DNA from: Bubalus kerabau
Lineage: Eukaryota > Chordata > Mammalia > Artiodactyla > Bovidae
Assembly (NCBI RefSeq): GCF_029407905.1
Contig: NC_073624.1
Coordinates: 116,994,001 to 117,058,000 of the forward strand
Direction: 5' to 3'
Length of the DNA: 64,000 bases
Positions 33,570 through 45,559 of the stretch are shown piece by piece. The position numbers were made by a program, and so were the translations under genes. Under the pieces are notes generated by a model. It worked only from the letters and a program-made list of their open reading frames with translations. It did not search any database and was not told the DNA's origin. The stretch's first letter is position 1. Each line of letters opens with the position of its first letter.

Positions 33570-33720
33570 GGGGACATTCACTGAAGCTCAGGTTTTCTTC
33601 CTAACTCATTCTGTAACCTGAGGTAAGTGTGCTATGGGCTTGTGTTTCTGTATCTATTAATGAGATGGCTCCCTAGATTAATCCTCAAGGCCTGTCCAGC
33701 TGGAAAATGCTATGATTCAC
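33570..33720 (+). mobile_element. MIR SINE
   Basis: Diverged plus-orientation core: 'cattctgtaacctgagg', 'tttctgtatctattaatgag'. Confidence 0.55.
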
Positions 33721-34897
33721 GTGAGAAGAAATCTCTGTGTACATATTACAGTCTCCGATGGAAGCACGGTGTTGCCAACTGATAAATACCTCGAGTTATT
33801 TTGCTATCTCCCCAGGGAAGTCTGCACTCTGTTATTATAGGTTGGTAATAACAGGTGTGCTGTTGGGGGTGGGGCACAAACTGAAGAATGTGACTATTGT
33901 GAGTGGGGACAGGGCTAGAGACGAAGGGGTTTAGTCATGAAAGTTGTGCTGGGGATCACTTTTCACTGTAACCTTAGCCATGCTGGCCACAGGAGAGATT
34001 GTGGATTTGCAGCTCAGAGAAGGTCTGTTCAGTTGGGGCCTCCTTTATTGAAAGTGTGCCACATACATCCAAAACTGTAAAAGGAAAACCTAAGAGGTGG
34101 GTAACCGGAGTCTTATAGTTTGTTCCACAGTGGAGTGGATGTTGTATATCCTCCCCGAGTCTGTAAATGCAGGCAGATGACGCCCTTGAAGGCAAGCTCA
34201 CCTTTTCTTGCTTAACATCCCTAATAACACCACAGTGAGTATTACGAGAAAATGATGCCGTGTCAAGTAACACTAAAGCAGAAGGAGCCTGTTGTAAGCA
34301 AATCCTTGCAGCGGTCTTGGACGGGTCTCTAAATAGGCTCCCAATTCATTCATTCAAACATTAGAGCATCTGTTTGAGAGCCAGAGAGTTTTTCATTTGG
34401 AATCACGACACTCTGCAGGCAGTAACACGGAAGAAAGTCTTTTATCTTAGCTTTCAAAAAGCTCCATTAGGCAGATGCTTTTTCTTCTTTTTCCTGAACA
34501 GACCCCTGATTATTTGGGAGGAGGTAGGTTCTTGACAAGAGCTCTTCCCAAAGAGCATTGTAATTCAACCCCCAGTAATTTGAGTGGCTCTTGATGTTAT
34601 CAGATTGGAAGGGGGAGCTCTTCTGCCTGAGGCTCTGGCCACAAGGTGAATGTTAAGAGCCAAGCCCCGCTGCAGCCTCTCTGTGGGTCCTCCCCTCCCA
34701 ACAGCTCTTTTCAATTTTTCTTAGAGCTGCATGTAGAGAGCTAGCAGAGAGTACAAGAAACAGATGTTGCTTTCTTGACTCAAAGCTCTAAGGTTTCAGA
34801 ATATATGAAAACTGGTATTTATGTGGCATTTCTCTAATGTTTTGATTTCAGATTATTTTTTCTTTGTATTCGATATTCAAAATGTGCTTTTTCATAT
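33721..34897. other. Unassigned, no gene seen
   Basis: Mixed composition. No repeat recognised and no supported coding frame. Confidence 0.5.
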
Positions 34898-35030
34898 CAG
34901 TGGTTCTCAAACTTCAGTGTACATTAGAATCATCCGAGGGTGCTTAATAAAAATGAAGACTACCATGCCCTTTGCCCAGAGATTCTGATTCAGAAGGTCT
35001 GAGGTGAGGCCAGACATTTTTATTTGATGC
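34898..35030 (+). mobile_element. MER5A hAT element
   Basis: Begins cagtggttctcaaacttcag, the MER5A terminus, and continues 'attctgattcagaaggtct'. Confidence 0.85.
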
Positions 35031-35263
35031 TTAAATCTTTTTATTGAGTTGTCCCATACCTGTATAAAGTGCTCTCACCTTAAGTTCACAGTTCAATGAA
35101 TTGTTAAAAGACTTAATTTTTTAGAGGTGTTTTAGGTTTACAACAAAATTGAGAGGGAGGTACATAGGTTTCCCTTACTGCTCCTGCCTCAACACATGCC
35201 TCCTCTCCCATCAACATCATTCCCCAGAATGGTACACATTTCCTGAAGAATGAGGTCACACTG

Positions 35264-35535
35264 CTGCTGCTGCGGTCGCTTCAGTCGTGTCCGACTCTGT
35301 GCGACCCCATAGGTCTGGTGGCCCACCAGGCTCCCCCGTCCCTGGGATTCTCCAGGCAAGAACACTGGAGTGGGCTGCCATTTCCTTCTCCAGTGCATGA
35401 AAGGGAAAAGTGAAAGTGAAGTCGCTCAGTCGTGTCCGACTCTTCACGACCCCATGGTCTGCAGCCTACCAGTCTCCTCCGTCCATGGGATTTTCCAGGC
35501 AAGAGTACTGGAGTGGGGTGCCATTGCCTTCTCCA
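35264..35535 (-). mobile_element. BOV-A2 dimeric SINE with TSD
   Basis: Inserted in the L1M. The TSD aggtcacactg is perfect at 35253-35263 and 35536-35546. Confidence 0.96.
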
Positions 35536-36789
35536 AGGTCACACTGACACATTGTAATCACCCAAAGGTTACAGTTCACCTTGGGGTTCACCCTTGGTGT
35601 TGTATGTTTTGTAGGTTTGAACAAATGTATAGTACATATGTCCATCATTTTAATATCAGAGTATTTTCACTGCCCTAAAAATCCTCTGTGCTCTGCCTAT
35701 TTATTTCCTGAACTCCCCAACCCTGTCTTTTATCTTCATAGTTTTATATTTTCCAGAATGTTATACAGTTGGAGTCAGACAGTATATAGCTCTTTCAGAT
35801 TGGTTTTCTTCAATTAGTAATATGCGCTGAAGACGGCTCCGTTACCACATGGCTTGATGGATCATTTGCTTTTAGCACAGAAGGACATTCCATTGTCTGG
35901 GTGTAGAAAGCTTAGTCATCCCTTCACCTACGGAAAGACATCTTGGTTTCTTCCAAGTTTTGGCAACTATGAATGAAGTTGCCAGAGACATCCATGTGCA
36001 GGTTTTGGGTGTAAAAATAAATTCTCAATTTCTTTGAATAAATACCAAGGTTCTTGATTGCTGAAATGTATGGTAGGACGATGTTTATAAGAAACTACCA
36101 AACTGTCTTCCAAAATAGTTGTCGTATTTTGCACTTCTACCAGCAGTGAATGAGAGTTCCTGTTGCTCCTCCTCCTCCTCACAGCATCTCATGTTGTTAG
36201 TGTTCTGATTTTGACCATTCTGATTGGTGTGTAGTGATATCTCATTGTTTTAATTTGCTTTTTCTCTGAAGACAAATGATGTGGAGAATCTTATCATACA
36301 CTTATTTATCATCTGTGTATCTTGATGAGATGTCTGTTAAGGTCTTTGGCCCGTGTTTCAGTTAGATTTTGTTTCCTTATTATTGAGTTTCAAGAGTTCT
36401 TTGTGTATTTTGGTAATAGTCTTTCATCAAATGTCTTTTGCAAGCATTTTCCTCCAGTTTGTGGCTTGTCTCCTAATTCTTTTGATACTATCTTTTGAAG
36501 AGCAAAAGGTTTTAATTTTAATGAAGTCCAGCTTATCAATTATTTCTCTCATGGATCTTGTCTTTGATGTTGTATCTAAAAAGGCATCACTGTACCTGAG
36601 GCGGTTTCCATTCATGAGTCTCTGCTCTAGTGAGCTGTGTCTTGCTTTATTCTTCTACCTGTCTCCTTAAGCTGTTTTTTTTTTTTTTTTAACTTGTTTT
36701 CAGTACAAACAAAAGGATGACGTGGCAAATTCCAAACTCCTTATATGGAGAACTGGAAACCAGAAGTCTCTCAGTTCAGTGAATTTTTA

Positions 36790-36865
36790 AAAATTTTATT
36801 TATTTTTTAATTGACGGATAATTGTTTTACGGAATGTTGCTGTTTTCTGTCAAGGCTTAACATGA
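36790..36865 (-). mobile_element. 76-bp ruminant L1 3' end with 17-bp TSD
   Basis: 'ttttttaattgacggataat' and 'gttgctgttttctgtcaagg' match the ruminant L1 3' UTR in minus orientation. The TSD agttcagtgaattttta is perfect at 36773-36789 and 36866-36882. Confidence 0.85.
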
Positions 36866-37183
36866 AGTTCAGTGAATTTTTATGTATGTATCGTCTGAAT
36901 ATACAGCCACCACCCAGACAAAGTTGGAGAATGTTCCAACACCTCAGAATGTTTGCTCATGCCCTTTCCAGGCCAACCTTACCCACCTTGCCTGAGATAG
37001 CCACCATTTTAATGATTCCAGGAGTCTGCAATTGTAACCAGCAGCTCCAGTGATCTGGATGTATATGCGTGCCTTTCTTCATCCTTTGAAAGGTGGTGGA
37101 TTTAGTACCATGGTCAGGAAAAACTCACTTGCAGTTTTGAGGCTGAAACAAGTAGAATTTATCACATAATGGATAAACTTCAG

Positions 37184-39351
37184 ATCAGATCAGATCAGTT
37201 GCTCAGTTGTGTCCGACTCTTTGAGACCCCACGAATCACAGCACTCCAGGCCTCCCTGTCCATCACCAAATCCCAGAGTTCACTGAGACTCACGTCCATC
37301 AAGTCAGTGATGCCATCCAGCCATCTCATCCTCTGTCGTCCCCTTCTCCTCCTGCCCCCAATCCTTCCCAGCATCAGAGTCTTTTCCAATGAGTCAACTC
37401 TTCGCATGAGGTGGCCAAAGTACTGGAGTTTCAGCTTCAGCATCATTCCTTCCAAAGAAATCCCAGGGCTGATCTCCTTCAGAATGGACTGGTTGGATCT
37501 CCTTGCAGTCCAAGGGACTCTCAAGAGTCTTCTCCAACACCACAGTTCAAAAGCATCAATTCTTCAGTGCTCAGCCTTCTTCACAGTCCAACTCTCACAT
37601 CCATACATGACCACAGGAAAAGCCATAGCCTTGACTAGACGAACCTTTTTTGGCAAAGTAATGTCTCTGCTTTTGAATATGCTATCTAGGTTGGTCATAA
37701 CTTTCCTTCCAAGGAGTAAGCGTCTTTTAATTTCATGGCTGTAGTCACCATCTGCAGTGATTTTGGAGCCCAGAAAAATAAAGTCTGACACTGTTTCCAC
37801 TGTTTCCCCATCTATTTCCCATGAAGAGATGGGACCAGATGCCATGATCTTCGTTTTCTGAATGTTGAGCTTTAAGCCAACTTTTTCACTCTCCACTTTC
37901 ACTTTCATCAAGAGGCTTTTGAGTTCCTCTTCACTTTCTGCCATAAGGGTGGTGTCATCTGCATATCTGAGGTTATTGATATTTCTCCCGGCAATCTTGA
38001 TTCCAGCTTGTGTTTCTTCCAGTCCAACGTTTCTCATGATGTACTCTGCATAGAAATTAAATAAGCAGGGTGATAATATACAGCCTTGACGTACTCCTTT
38101 TCCTATTTGGAACCAGTCTGTTGTTCCATGTCCAGTTCTAACTGTTGCTTCCTGACCTGCATACAAATTTCTCAAGAGGCAGGTCAGGTGGTCTGGTATT
38201 CTCATCTCTTTCAGAATTTCCCACAGTTTATTGTGATCCACACAAAGGCTTTGGCATAGTCAATAAAGCAGAAATAGATGTTTTTCTGGAACTCTCTTGC
38301 TTTTTCCATGATCCAGCAGATGTTGGCAATTTGATCTCTGGTTCCTCTGCCTTTTCTAAATCCAGCTTGAACATCAGGAAGTTCACGGTTCACATATTGC
38401 TGAAGCCTGGCTTGGAGAATTTTGAGCATTACTTTACTAGCGTGTGAGATGAGTGCAATTGTGCGGTAGTTTGAGCATTCTTTGGCATTGCCTTTCTTTG
38501 GGACTGGAATGAAAACTGACCTTTTCCAGTCCTGTGGCCACTGCTGAGTTTTCCAAATGTGCTGGCATATTGAGTGCAGCACTTGTACAGCACATCTTTC
38601 AGGATTTGAAATAGCTCAACTGGAATTCCATCACCTCCACTAGCTTTGTTCATAGTGATGCTTTCTAAGGCCCACTTGACTTCACATTCCAGGATGTCTG
38701 GCTCTAGGTCAGTGATCACACCATTGTGATTATCTGGGTCATGAAGATCTTTTTTGTACAGTTCTTCTGTGTATTCTTGCCATCTCTTCTTAATATCTTC
38801 TGCTTCTGTTAGGTCCATACCATTTCTGTCCTTTGTCGAGCCCATCTTTGCATGAAATGTTCCTTTGGTATCTCTAATTTTCTTGAAGAGATCTCTAGTC
38901 TTTCCCATTCTGTTGTTTTCCTCTATTTCTTTGCATTGATCGCTGAAAAAGGCTTTCTTATCTCTCCTTGCTATTCTTTGGAACTCTGCATTCAGATGTT
39001 TATGTCTTTCCTTTCCTCCTTTGCTTTTCGCTTCTCTTCTTTTCACAGCTATTTGTAAGGCCTCCCCAGACAGCCATTTTGCTTTTGTACATTTCTTTTC
39101 CATGGGGATGGTCTTGATCCCTGTCTCCTGTACAGTGTCACGAACCTCATTCCATAGTTCATCAGGCACTCTATCTATCAGATCTAGGCCCTTAAATCTA
39201 TTTCTCACTTCCACTGTATAATCATAAGGGATTTGATTTAGGTCATACCTGAATGGTCTAGTGGTTTTCTCTACTTTCTTCAATTTAAGTCTGAATTTGG
39301 CAATAAGGAATTCATGATCTGAGCCACAGTCAGCTCCTGGTCTTGTTTTTG
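37184..39351 (-). mobile_element. BovB LINE, longest copy (2.17 kb)
   Basis: Minus orientation from the GATCA terminal repeat (37184-37198) to 'cctggtcttgtttttgct' at 39351. There it breaks off inside ORF2, after the endonuclease region in coding direction. The 5' end of the LINE is missing. Confidence 0.96.
37195..39283 (-). pseudogene. BovB ORF2 remnant (linker, RT, C-terminus)
   Basis: Four minus-strand frames in coding order are 39283-38429, 38582-38211, 38241-37564 and 37524-37195. The first carries the linker and the first RT block (NKASGGDGIP). The second carries RTIALIS, QAGFRKGRGTRDQ and FIDYAKAF. The third carries QGCILSPCLF and the intact YADD (37954-37965), ending in AEH. The fourth carries the C-terminal QRMRWLDG region. 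The breaks are a frameshift near 38560; a loss of four bases after AKAF near 38245 (compare the copy at 7750-7770); and a TGA near 37563. The apurinic-type endonuclease domain is absent. Confidence 0.95.
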
Positions 39352-39697
39352 CTACACCCCTAATGAATTAATCTTCCCCAGAGATTTAGGAAACCACCCC
39401 CCAAGCCAGATCAGGCTGCCAGGCTCAGAAAGTCATGCTTAGAACATGTCTGGTAAAAAGAGGACTGATCAAAATATCATCCTGGGGTGTTTAGTGTGTC
39501 TTATGAATGCAGTCTTGAAATTGGGAAATTTTAATATGTTGAGTGCTTCTCTCTAGGTGGTGGGTATTTTGATTCCAAAAAAATCAATTTCTTTTCCTCA
39601 ATAATTAATATGGAGCATCTTAATTAATTTTCACAACCCTATTAAGACAAACTTTTCCCAGAAAACCAATAGCAAGTCTTTAGTTACACATGTAATA
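39352..39697. other. Unassigned
   Basis: No gene or family recognised. Confidence 0.5.
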
Positions 39698-39895
39698 ATG
39701 CTGAACATTTATTGACTGTTTCCTGTGTGTCAATTATTGAGCTTAGTGCTTTAAATGTATTGACTCTTTTTATTCCCATATTCAGAAGAGAGCAATAAGC
39801 ACTAGTGAGCTTCCTCAAAGTCACTATCTGGTGGTAGATGAACTCTGAATCCAGCCCTGGTCTTTCACCCATACCCTAATCACTTAGCTTCGGTG
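39698..39895 (-). mobile_element. MIR SINE
   Basis: 'tattgagcttagtgcttta', 'cctcaaagtcactatctgg' and 'tgaatccagccctggtct' are in minus-strand MIR order. Confidence 0.75.
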
Positions 39896-40959
39896 CTGGA
39901 CCATCTCCCTAAAAGAAAACAATCCATTATTTCCTTCACTTGTTGGAACCCTGATGTCTTGAGATTATACAGTCTATTTGGTTTTAAGTCTTTTGATGGA
40001 TAATTTGTAGGACTGAGTATTTATGCCCATCAGAAGGCATAAACACCTGCTAGGAGATAACTTCCAACATAGGTTCATATTGGCAGTCTGGTTTATACAC
40101 CAGAATCTTATGATTTTGGTCGGTGTAGAAATGGGCCCCTGAAGGGCTGAGCAGTCCTGTGTACTATGATTAAAATTAAGTTTCAAAACTTGAAAACCTG
40201 ACAATAATAGCTGACCCTGGGTAATTTCACCATGGTATTATCAGCAAACTAATTTCTATCTCTTAATTATCTCCCTGCTCCAGCCCCATGAAAGTTTCTG
40301 TACTAAAGGATTTATGCATTTAGTTTTTCTTACTTCACTTTAAAATCCCCAAAAGGGAATATAGATTCAAGAGAGATGTGGTCTTTCCTGTTTTTATCAT
40401 TAAATATACATACAAGGCTAGTGAATATTAGTAGTTAAAGGTCTGGTCCCACTGTTTTATTGGTTGTACCATGAAATCACCTCAAAGATTCCTAAGCAGG
40501 CCTAATTCTTTTAGAAATCAGAGTTACATGTTCCATAATCTCCATTCATGAATAATTCCTACTCCTTTTGCTTTTGCAAAATTCAAGGGTGTTCTCATGA
40601 ACAAATTGCCAATCCCAGGTTTTTTGTTTGCTTGCTTTTGCTTTTTTTTTTTTGCTTGGCAATCACGTTTCAGCTCAGAGTGCACTTGGTTCTTTTTAGA
40701 TATGTCTATTAATCATTCAGAGAAGGAATAAATGCCTTTCACTGTAATACCTTCCTAGCTTTAACCTTGAACCCCATTTATGGGATCTGGCATTCATCAG
40801 TTTAAAGGGAAGTTTGATTCCCTTGTCAGCAATAATTCTATAGCATTGGGCACTAACTCTTATGGGTCTATCCATGTTAAGGGAAATGCACTCTTGTGGC
40901 CTATGAAACAATGTAATGGGGACTTGGGAGCTCCTATATCCATTTAGAATTTATTCAGC
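39896..40959. other. Unassigned
   Basis: AT-rich with a T run at about 40642-40653. No gene seen. Confidence 0.5.
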
Positions 40960-41090
40960 CATCTAACTACTATTCCACTAGAATATATGCTCCATGAGCA
41001 CAAGGATTTTTATCTGTTTTTGATCACACTGTGTTTACTTGTATCAGGTACATAATAAGTACTCATTAAATATTTATTGAATGAATTGAT
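40960..41090 (+). mobile_element. L2 LINE 3' end
   Basis: 'atgctccatgagcacaagga', 'ggtacataataagtactca' and 'aatatttattgaatgaa' form the L2 3' terminus. Confidence 0.75.
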
Positions 41091-41094
41091 TCAT

Positions 41095-41130
41095 CCATCT
41101 CTCCATCCCTCCCTCCCTCCCTCCATTCAC
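41095..41130. repeat. (CCCT)n simple repeat
   Basis: About four tandem TCCC units at 41105-41123 with decayed CCATCT units before them. Confidence 0.85.
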
Positions 41131-42549
41131 CCTTCCAATGTTTACCATCTTAGCTAAGATGCATAGATTTTTAGGTGCATAGAAGTAAAAATATCGGTTT
41201 CCTATAAGGTAACTAAAAAGCAGCTCCCCTGCTCTGCTATTTCATACAGCTCAAACAAGTACTAAAGTATATCAGACTATTGCAATTTTTCTTTATTTAA
41301 TCACCCTGCTGCCAAAAAATTATGTTATTCTTCAGATGAAGATCATTTAAGTGACTGTATATTTGCTAAATACCAGTTTTAGTAAAATTTCACTCAATGG
41401 CACTTTTTCAATTCCAGCTTTCATTTATGGAAATACTAATTCATCTGTTATTACTTAATAATAAAAGGAATTATTTATTCCTGAAATAAGTTTGATATAC
41501 TAATAAGATAGGTAAGTCCTGAACAGAAGAATTAGTCTTTAAAAGGTCACTTTTCTGTTGAATGGATATTTAAAATCTATTGGGTTAAAGGAAGGATGGG
41601 AAGATAATGGTAGAGAGGTCGTTCGTGCAGCACAGGTCCCTCCTAGCTTCCCCAGTCCCAGATTAGCGATGATGGTGATCACATCCCCTCTCTGTCAAGC
41701 ATTGCTCTCAGGTCATAAGCAAATCAAGATTGATAGCCAGCTGTATCTGAGTTTCTATGGGTCGTTTTTGATCATTAACTGTTGCAACGCTTACCACCTG
41801 ACTTCAACCCCATCCCTTCCTCTCTTGTGTATCGTTTATCGAGTCTCATTACCTGGGAGCTCTAGGATAACACTCTAATACATGCTACTCTGAATCCTGC
41901 ACAGACCTGGAAGATGAGGCATACTCTTAGATGTGCTAAATGATTCTGCTTTGAGCAAACTAGAGGTGCTGAAGGCCAGACAAGGGGGAAGGGAATTCGA
42001 TAACTCCATGCCCTGACTGGTTGTCCTTGAAGCCCACTGTTGCCACAGAAACAGGGAAATGCTTAAATCTCAGGTCTATTTGCAAATCCCAAGGGCTTTT
42101 CCTTTAGTGCCAGTGGAATTAATTACTCCAATATCTCAAAGACATGTTCTTATGGAATCTTATACGTCAAACTCCTTGCAAAGCCAAATCATCACGGATC
42201 ATTCAAGTTAATTAATCTTGACCGGTGATGGCTGCTTATGGCAGGATTTCATTTTATCATCACTCTGGGGTTAGGTTGGTAGATTAGCATGCACTGGGAC
42301 GTTTTGTTCATGATGATGAAGTGAATGCAGTGAACCAGAAGATAGCAATGTTATTACCATAGAATGCTGTGTTAGCCTGCCAGTAAATGTAGACAGCCTC
42401 AAACTTTGTTTTACTGACTGTGCGGATTCTGCTCTTGGTGTGTGCAGATAAAGCATTTGCTATGAGAGTAGGTCTTATCCTTTGGACTCAGATCCCCATT
42501 CATAGGAAGGCGCCCTGTACCAGGCTCACAGTCACCGTCACAGGCCGGA
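41131..42549. other. Unassigned
   Basis: No repeat recognised. A plus frame of 106 codons (41558-41878) has no recognisable domain and is not called. Confidence 0.5.
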
Positions 42550-42668
42550 GTGTCATGGTTTAGAGCTCAGATGCCAGAATAACGGTGCCCAAGGCTCTCA
42601 ACTGTGTCCCCATTTAAACTAGCTGTATGACTTTGGATAAGTGCCTTGATTTTCTAAACCTCTGTAAC

Positions 42669-43199
42669 TGAAGGAGGAAACAGACAGAACAGGCTCCATC
42701 TTGGAAGCAGGATTCCATCTTGGGCTGCACTGTGGACTTTGAGCTACGTGCCCAGCATCTATGGAAACGACATACCAACTGGAAAACCAGACCCCCGGAT
42801 GGAAGAGCCTCAGGGCTCGTACCTAGACTCTCCATCGCCTAAAAGAATACTCTAATTATCTGTGTAACCGAATAGAATCATAAATTCTATTATGCTTATT
42901 GGGGTATGACCACAGGCCTATTGATAATTGTCCACTGTTAACTACCTAGGCTTAAGGCATACGAATCATGGGTTAACTTTGACTGTGTCTTTCTTTTCCT
43001 TTGTTCAGACTAGTTTCAGAGAATTTGGGGAGGTGGGTTTGGCACATACACTTAGAGTATATAAAGTTTTCACAAAAACTGGTCAGGGTCCTTGGCTAAA
43101 AGGAGACTCTGCTTCTGCCCGCCGGTGTAATAAACTGCACTCCACTATCTGCATTGTCCTTCTGAGTGAGTTTGTTTCCCGGAACGCGTAGCCACAACA
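42669..43199 (+). mobile_element. Solo ERV LTR (ERV1-like)
   Basis: A 531-bp LTR bounded by TG and CA. TATA box gtatataaag at 43057-43066, AATAAA at 43129-43134, and a U5-like 'cattgtccttctgagtgag'. The 4-bp flanks taac (42665-42668) and taat (43200-43203) fit a 4-bp ERV1-type TSD with one change. No internal viral sequence remains. Confidence 0.85.
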
Positions 43200-43237
43200 T
43201 AATGTCAGGGGAATAACAGTACTTACTCCATTGGATT

Positions 43238-43602
43238 ATTAAATAGCAAAAATTCAACTAAATAATTTAAGGATCACATTGGTTTTATTAAACAATTCAT
43301 GAATCAGGCAGCATCTATCTACCAGATAGAAAAGAGGTTTACCGAGCTGTAGGAAAGGAAAGATTATGTGGAAAGAGGGAGGAAAAAGGAAATTATTAGC
43401 AAAGAATGAATTGAGTCAGGCGAGGTCATCCTCTGTAAGGGGAACAGAAGAGCCTTTGGGCCTGATTACCTCAGTTAGAGCTGACCAGGTAATTCCAGGT
43501 TGACAGGTTAAAGGTTACATTCCTGGGGGGTTGAGACTGCAATTAGATTAGGTATTAAGCACAAAGGATCCCATTTTGCATCTGCTATCTCCTTTTTCAA
43601 CA
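43238..43602 (-). mobile_element. Solo LTR-like element
   Basis: 365 bp in minus orientation. On the minus strand it starts TGTTGAAAAAGG and has AATAAA at 43289-43284. The 5-bp TSD ggatt is perfect at 43233-43237 and 43603-43607. The far end has decayed (AT where the CA complement TG is expected). Confidence 0.75.
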
Positions 43603-43794
43603 GGATTAAATGAGATGATGCATTTTTAAGCCTGGCCATGATACCTGGAATTCAAGAAATAATAAATCTAAGTCATTATATAATTATCGTTCACTGGGGA
43701 AGACTTTGAAAGGGAAATGAGGCTCGAGAAAAGTGGGAGATGGGAGTAATTTTGAGAAAGACAGCAAACTATCTTGATATTTATCCATTATTTA

Positions 43795-44310
43795 ACCAAT
43801 ATTTATTGAGTAATCACTCTGTGCCATGTTTTATATAGATCTGTGCATTGGAGTATGGTCGTGGGAAAAATAAATATTTCTGCTCTTGTCCAGCTTACAG
43901 TCTACTGCTAACTGCTAAGTCACTTCAGTTGTGTCCGACTCTGTGCGACCCCATAGATGGCAGCCCACCAGGCTCCCCTGTCCCTGGGATTCTCAAGGCA
44001 AGAGGACTGGAGTGGGTTGCCATTTCCTTCTCCAGTGCATGAAAGTGAGAAGTGAAAGTGAAGTCACTCAGTCGTGTCTGACTCCTAGCGACCCCATGGA
44101 CTACAGCCTACCAGGCTCCTCCGTCCATGGGATTTTCCAGGCAAGAGTACTGGAGTGGGGTGCCATTGCCTTCTCCGACAGTCTACTGGGGCGGCAGTTA
44201 ATAAGCAGTAAACACAATAAGTAAAGAATATAATGTGTTAGAGGGTGATAAGTGTCATAAAAAAAGAAAAAAAATGAAGTATAGTAAGAGGAATCAGGAG
44301 TGCTGCAAGG
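43795..44310 (-). mobile_element. L2 LINE 3' region, split by a BOV-A2
   Basis: 'aatatttattgagtaatcac', 'tccagcttacagtctactg', then 'gataagtgtcataaaaaaag' after the SINE, fit the reversed L2 3' end. Confidence 0.7.
43908..44177 (-). mobile_element. BOV-A2 dimeric SINE with TSD
   Basis: The TSD acagtctactg is perfect at 43897-43907 and 44178-44188. The leading CTG units have decayed (ctaactgctaag). Confidence 0.96.
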
Positions 44311-44548
44311 AGAGCAGTGGGGAGTTGACTTAAAAAATAGTCACAACCTAAAGGTTAAGAATTATGGTTTATTCAGAGGGAATTTTTAGGACTTCATACC
44401 CAGGAGACAACACTGCAAGTAACCTTGAGAAACTGCTCCAAAGAGGTGGAGAGTGAGGAGGAGTCAGGTTATACAGACGTTTGCAACAGAGGGCAGAGAG
44501 TCTGAACAGTAAACCATTAGTGTTAATTAAGGAGAAGCAGGTATCTCA

Positions 44549-44820
44549 CGGAGAAGGCAATGGCACCCCACTCCAGTACTCTTGCCTGGAAAATCCCATG
44601 GACGGAGGAGCCTGGTAGGCTGCAGTCCATGGAGTTTCGAAGAGTCGGACACGACTGAGCGACTTCACTTTCATTTCTCCCTTTCATGCATTGGAGAAGG
44701 AAATGGCAACCCACTCCAGTGTTCTTGCCTGGAGAATCCCAGGGACGGGGGGAGCCTGGTGAGCTGCCGTCTATGGGGTCGCACAGAGTCGGACACAACT
44801 GAAGTGACTTAGCAGCAGCA
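44549..44820 (+). mobile_element. BOV-A2 dimeric SINE with TSD
   Basis: Plus orientation. TSD gcaggtatctca (44537-44548) and gcaggtatttca (44821-44832), with one mismatch. Confidence 0.95.
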
Positions 44821-44994
44821 GCAGGTATTTCAAGTTAAGGAATTTAGTGCTTTTGTGTGTATGGGAAGATGCAAGAGTCTGGGCTCACTGAAATCATTCC
44901 TTTCATATGCATCTCAGCCATCTGGGGTCAGTATCCTGAGTTTTTCACATTCTCCCCAGATCCCAGTTCTCACCATAAGGAACAGCTGCAGCCT

Positions 44995-45078
44995 GATGGA
45001 CAGGGAGGCCTGGCGTTCTGCAATTCATGGGGTAGCAAAGAGTCGGACACGACCGAGCGACTGATCTGATCTGATCTG
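44995..45078 (+). mobile_element. BovB 3' end (84 bp)
   Basis: 'ggacagggaggcctggcg' to the terminal gatctgatctgatctga. Extremely 5'-truncated. Confidence 0.9.
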
Positions 45079-45215
45079 AATGGCTACCAGACAGCAGGTA
45101 TTGTTCTCCTTCCTGGGTGCCCTCCAGGCTCAGAAATTCACATTTGGAGGTCCAGAATCTCTTATGGCTCTGACATCCTTGTTTATTGACGTGGTAGGAA
45201 ATACTCCATTTCTCA

Positions 45216-45429
45216 ATGTATGTGTATGCTCAGTCATGTTCGACTCTTTGCAACCCCATGGACTGTAGCCTGCCAGGCTCTTCTGTCCATGGAATTTTCT
45301 AGGCATGAATACTGGAATGGGTTGCCATTTCCTACTCCAGGAATCCTCCTGACCCAGGGATCAAACCTGCTTCTCCTGCGTCTCCTGTATTGGTAGGCAG
45401 ATCCTTTACCACTAGTGCCCCCTGGGAAA
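45216..45429 (-). mobile_element. Bov-tA SINE with TSD
   Basis: Full-length minus copy. The TSD ccatttctca is perfect at 45206-45215 and 45430-45439. Confidence 0.96.
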
Positions 45430-45559
45430 CCATTTCTCAGGGGCCAGAGTAAATCTAGGATTCTGCTCATAAGCAAAATAAGGTAATCCTGCCATTCAGA
45501 CTGTGAGCTCTTAATGTGATTGGGTTTGCGTCTACCAAGGGTACCAAGCAAAAAGCAAA

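Larger units (their letters stand above)
35040..37045 (-). mobile_element. L1M LINE 3' region mosaic
   Basis: Minus-orientation L1M. It includes 'aaactaccaaactgtcttcc' (about 36091), 'tctgattggtgtgtagtgat' (36220), 'cttttgcaagcattttcctc' (36434) and 'gatcttgtctttgatgttgt' (36556). A separate 3' UTR-like piece follows at 36870-37045. It is interrupted by a BOV-A2 and a 76-bp L1. Confidence 0.8.
42550..43690 (+). mobile_element. MIR SINE, interrupted by two LTRs
   Basis: Three pieces, 42550-42668, 43200-43237 and 43603-43690, read continuously as one MIR when the LTRs are removed: 'aactagctgtatgactttgg' ... 'ggggaataacagtactta' ... 'ggattaaatgagatgatgc'. Confidence 0.85.
44340..45190 (-). mobile_element. 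Probable ruminant ERV LTR, split twice
   Basis: 'attatggtttattcagaggg', 'gagaaactgctccaaagagg', 'aagatgcaagagtctgggct' and 'ccagatcccagttctcacca' match, from memory, a common ruminant LTR in minus orientation. It is interrupted by a BOV-A2 and a short BovB. Edges were not found. Confidence 0.5.

Noticed and set aside
41558..41878. 106-aa plus frame in unassigned DNA as a gene
   Set aside because: No domain, low-complexity composition and no splice or promoter support. A frame of this length is expected by chance in 64 kb.
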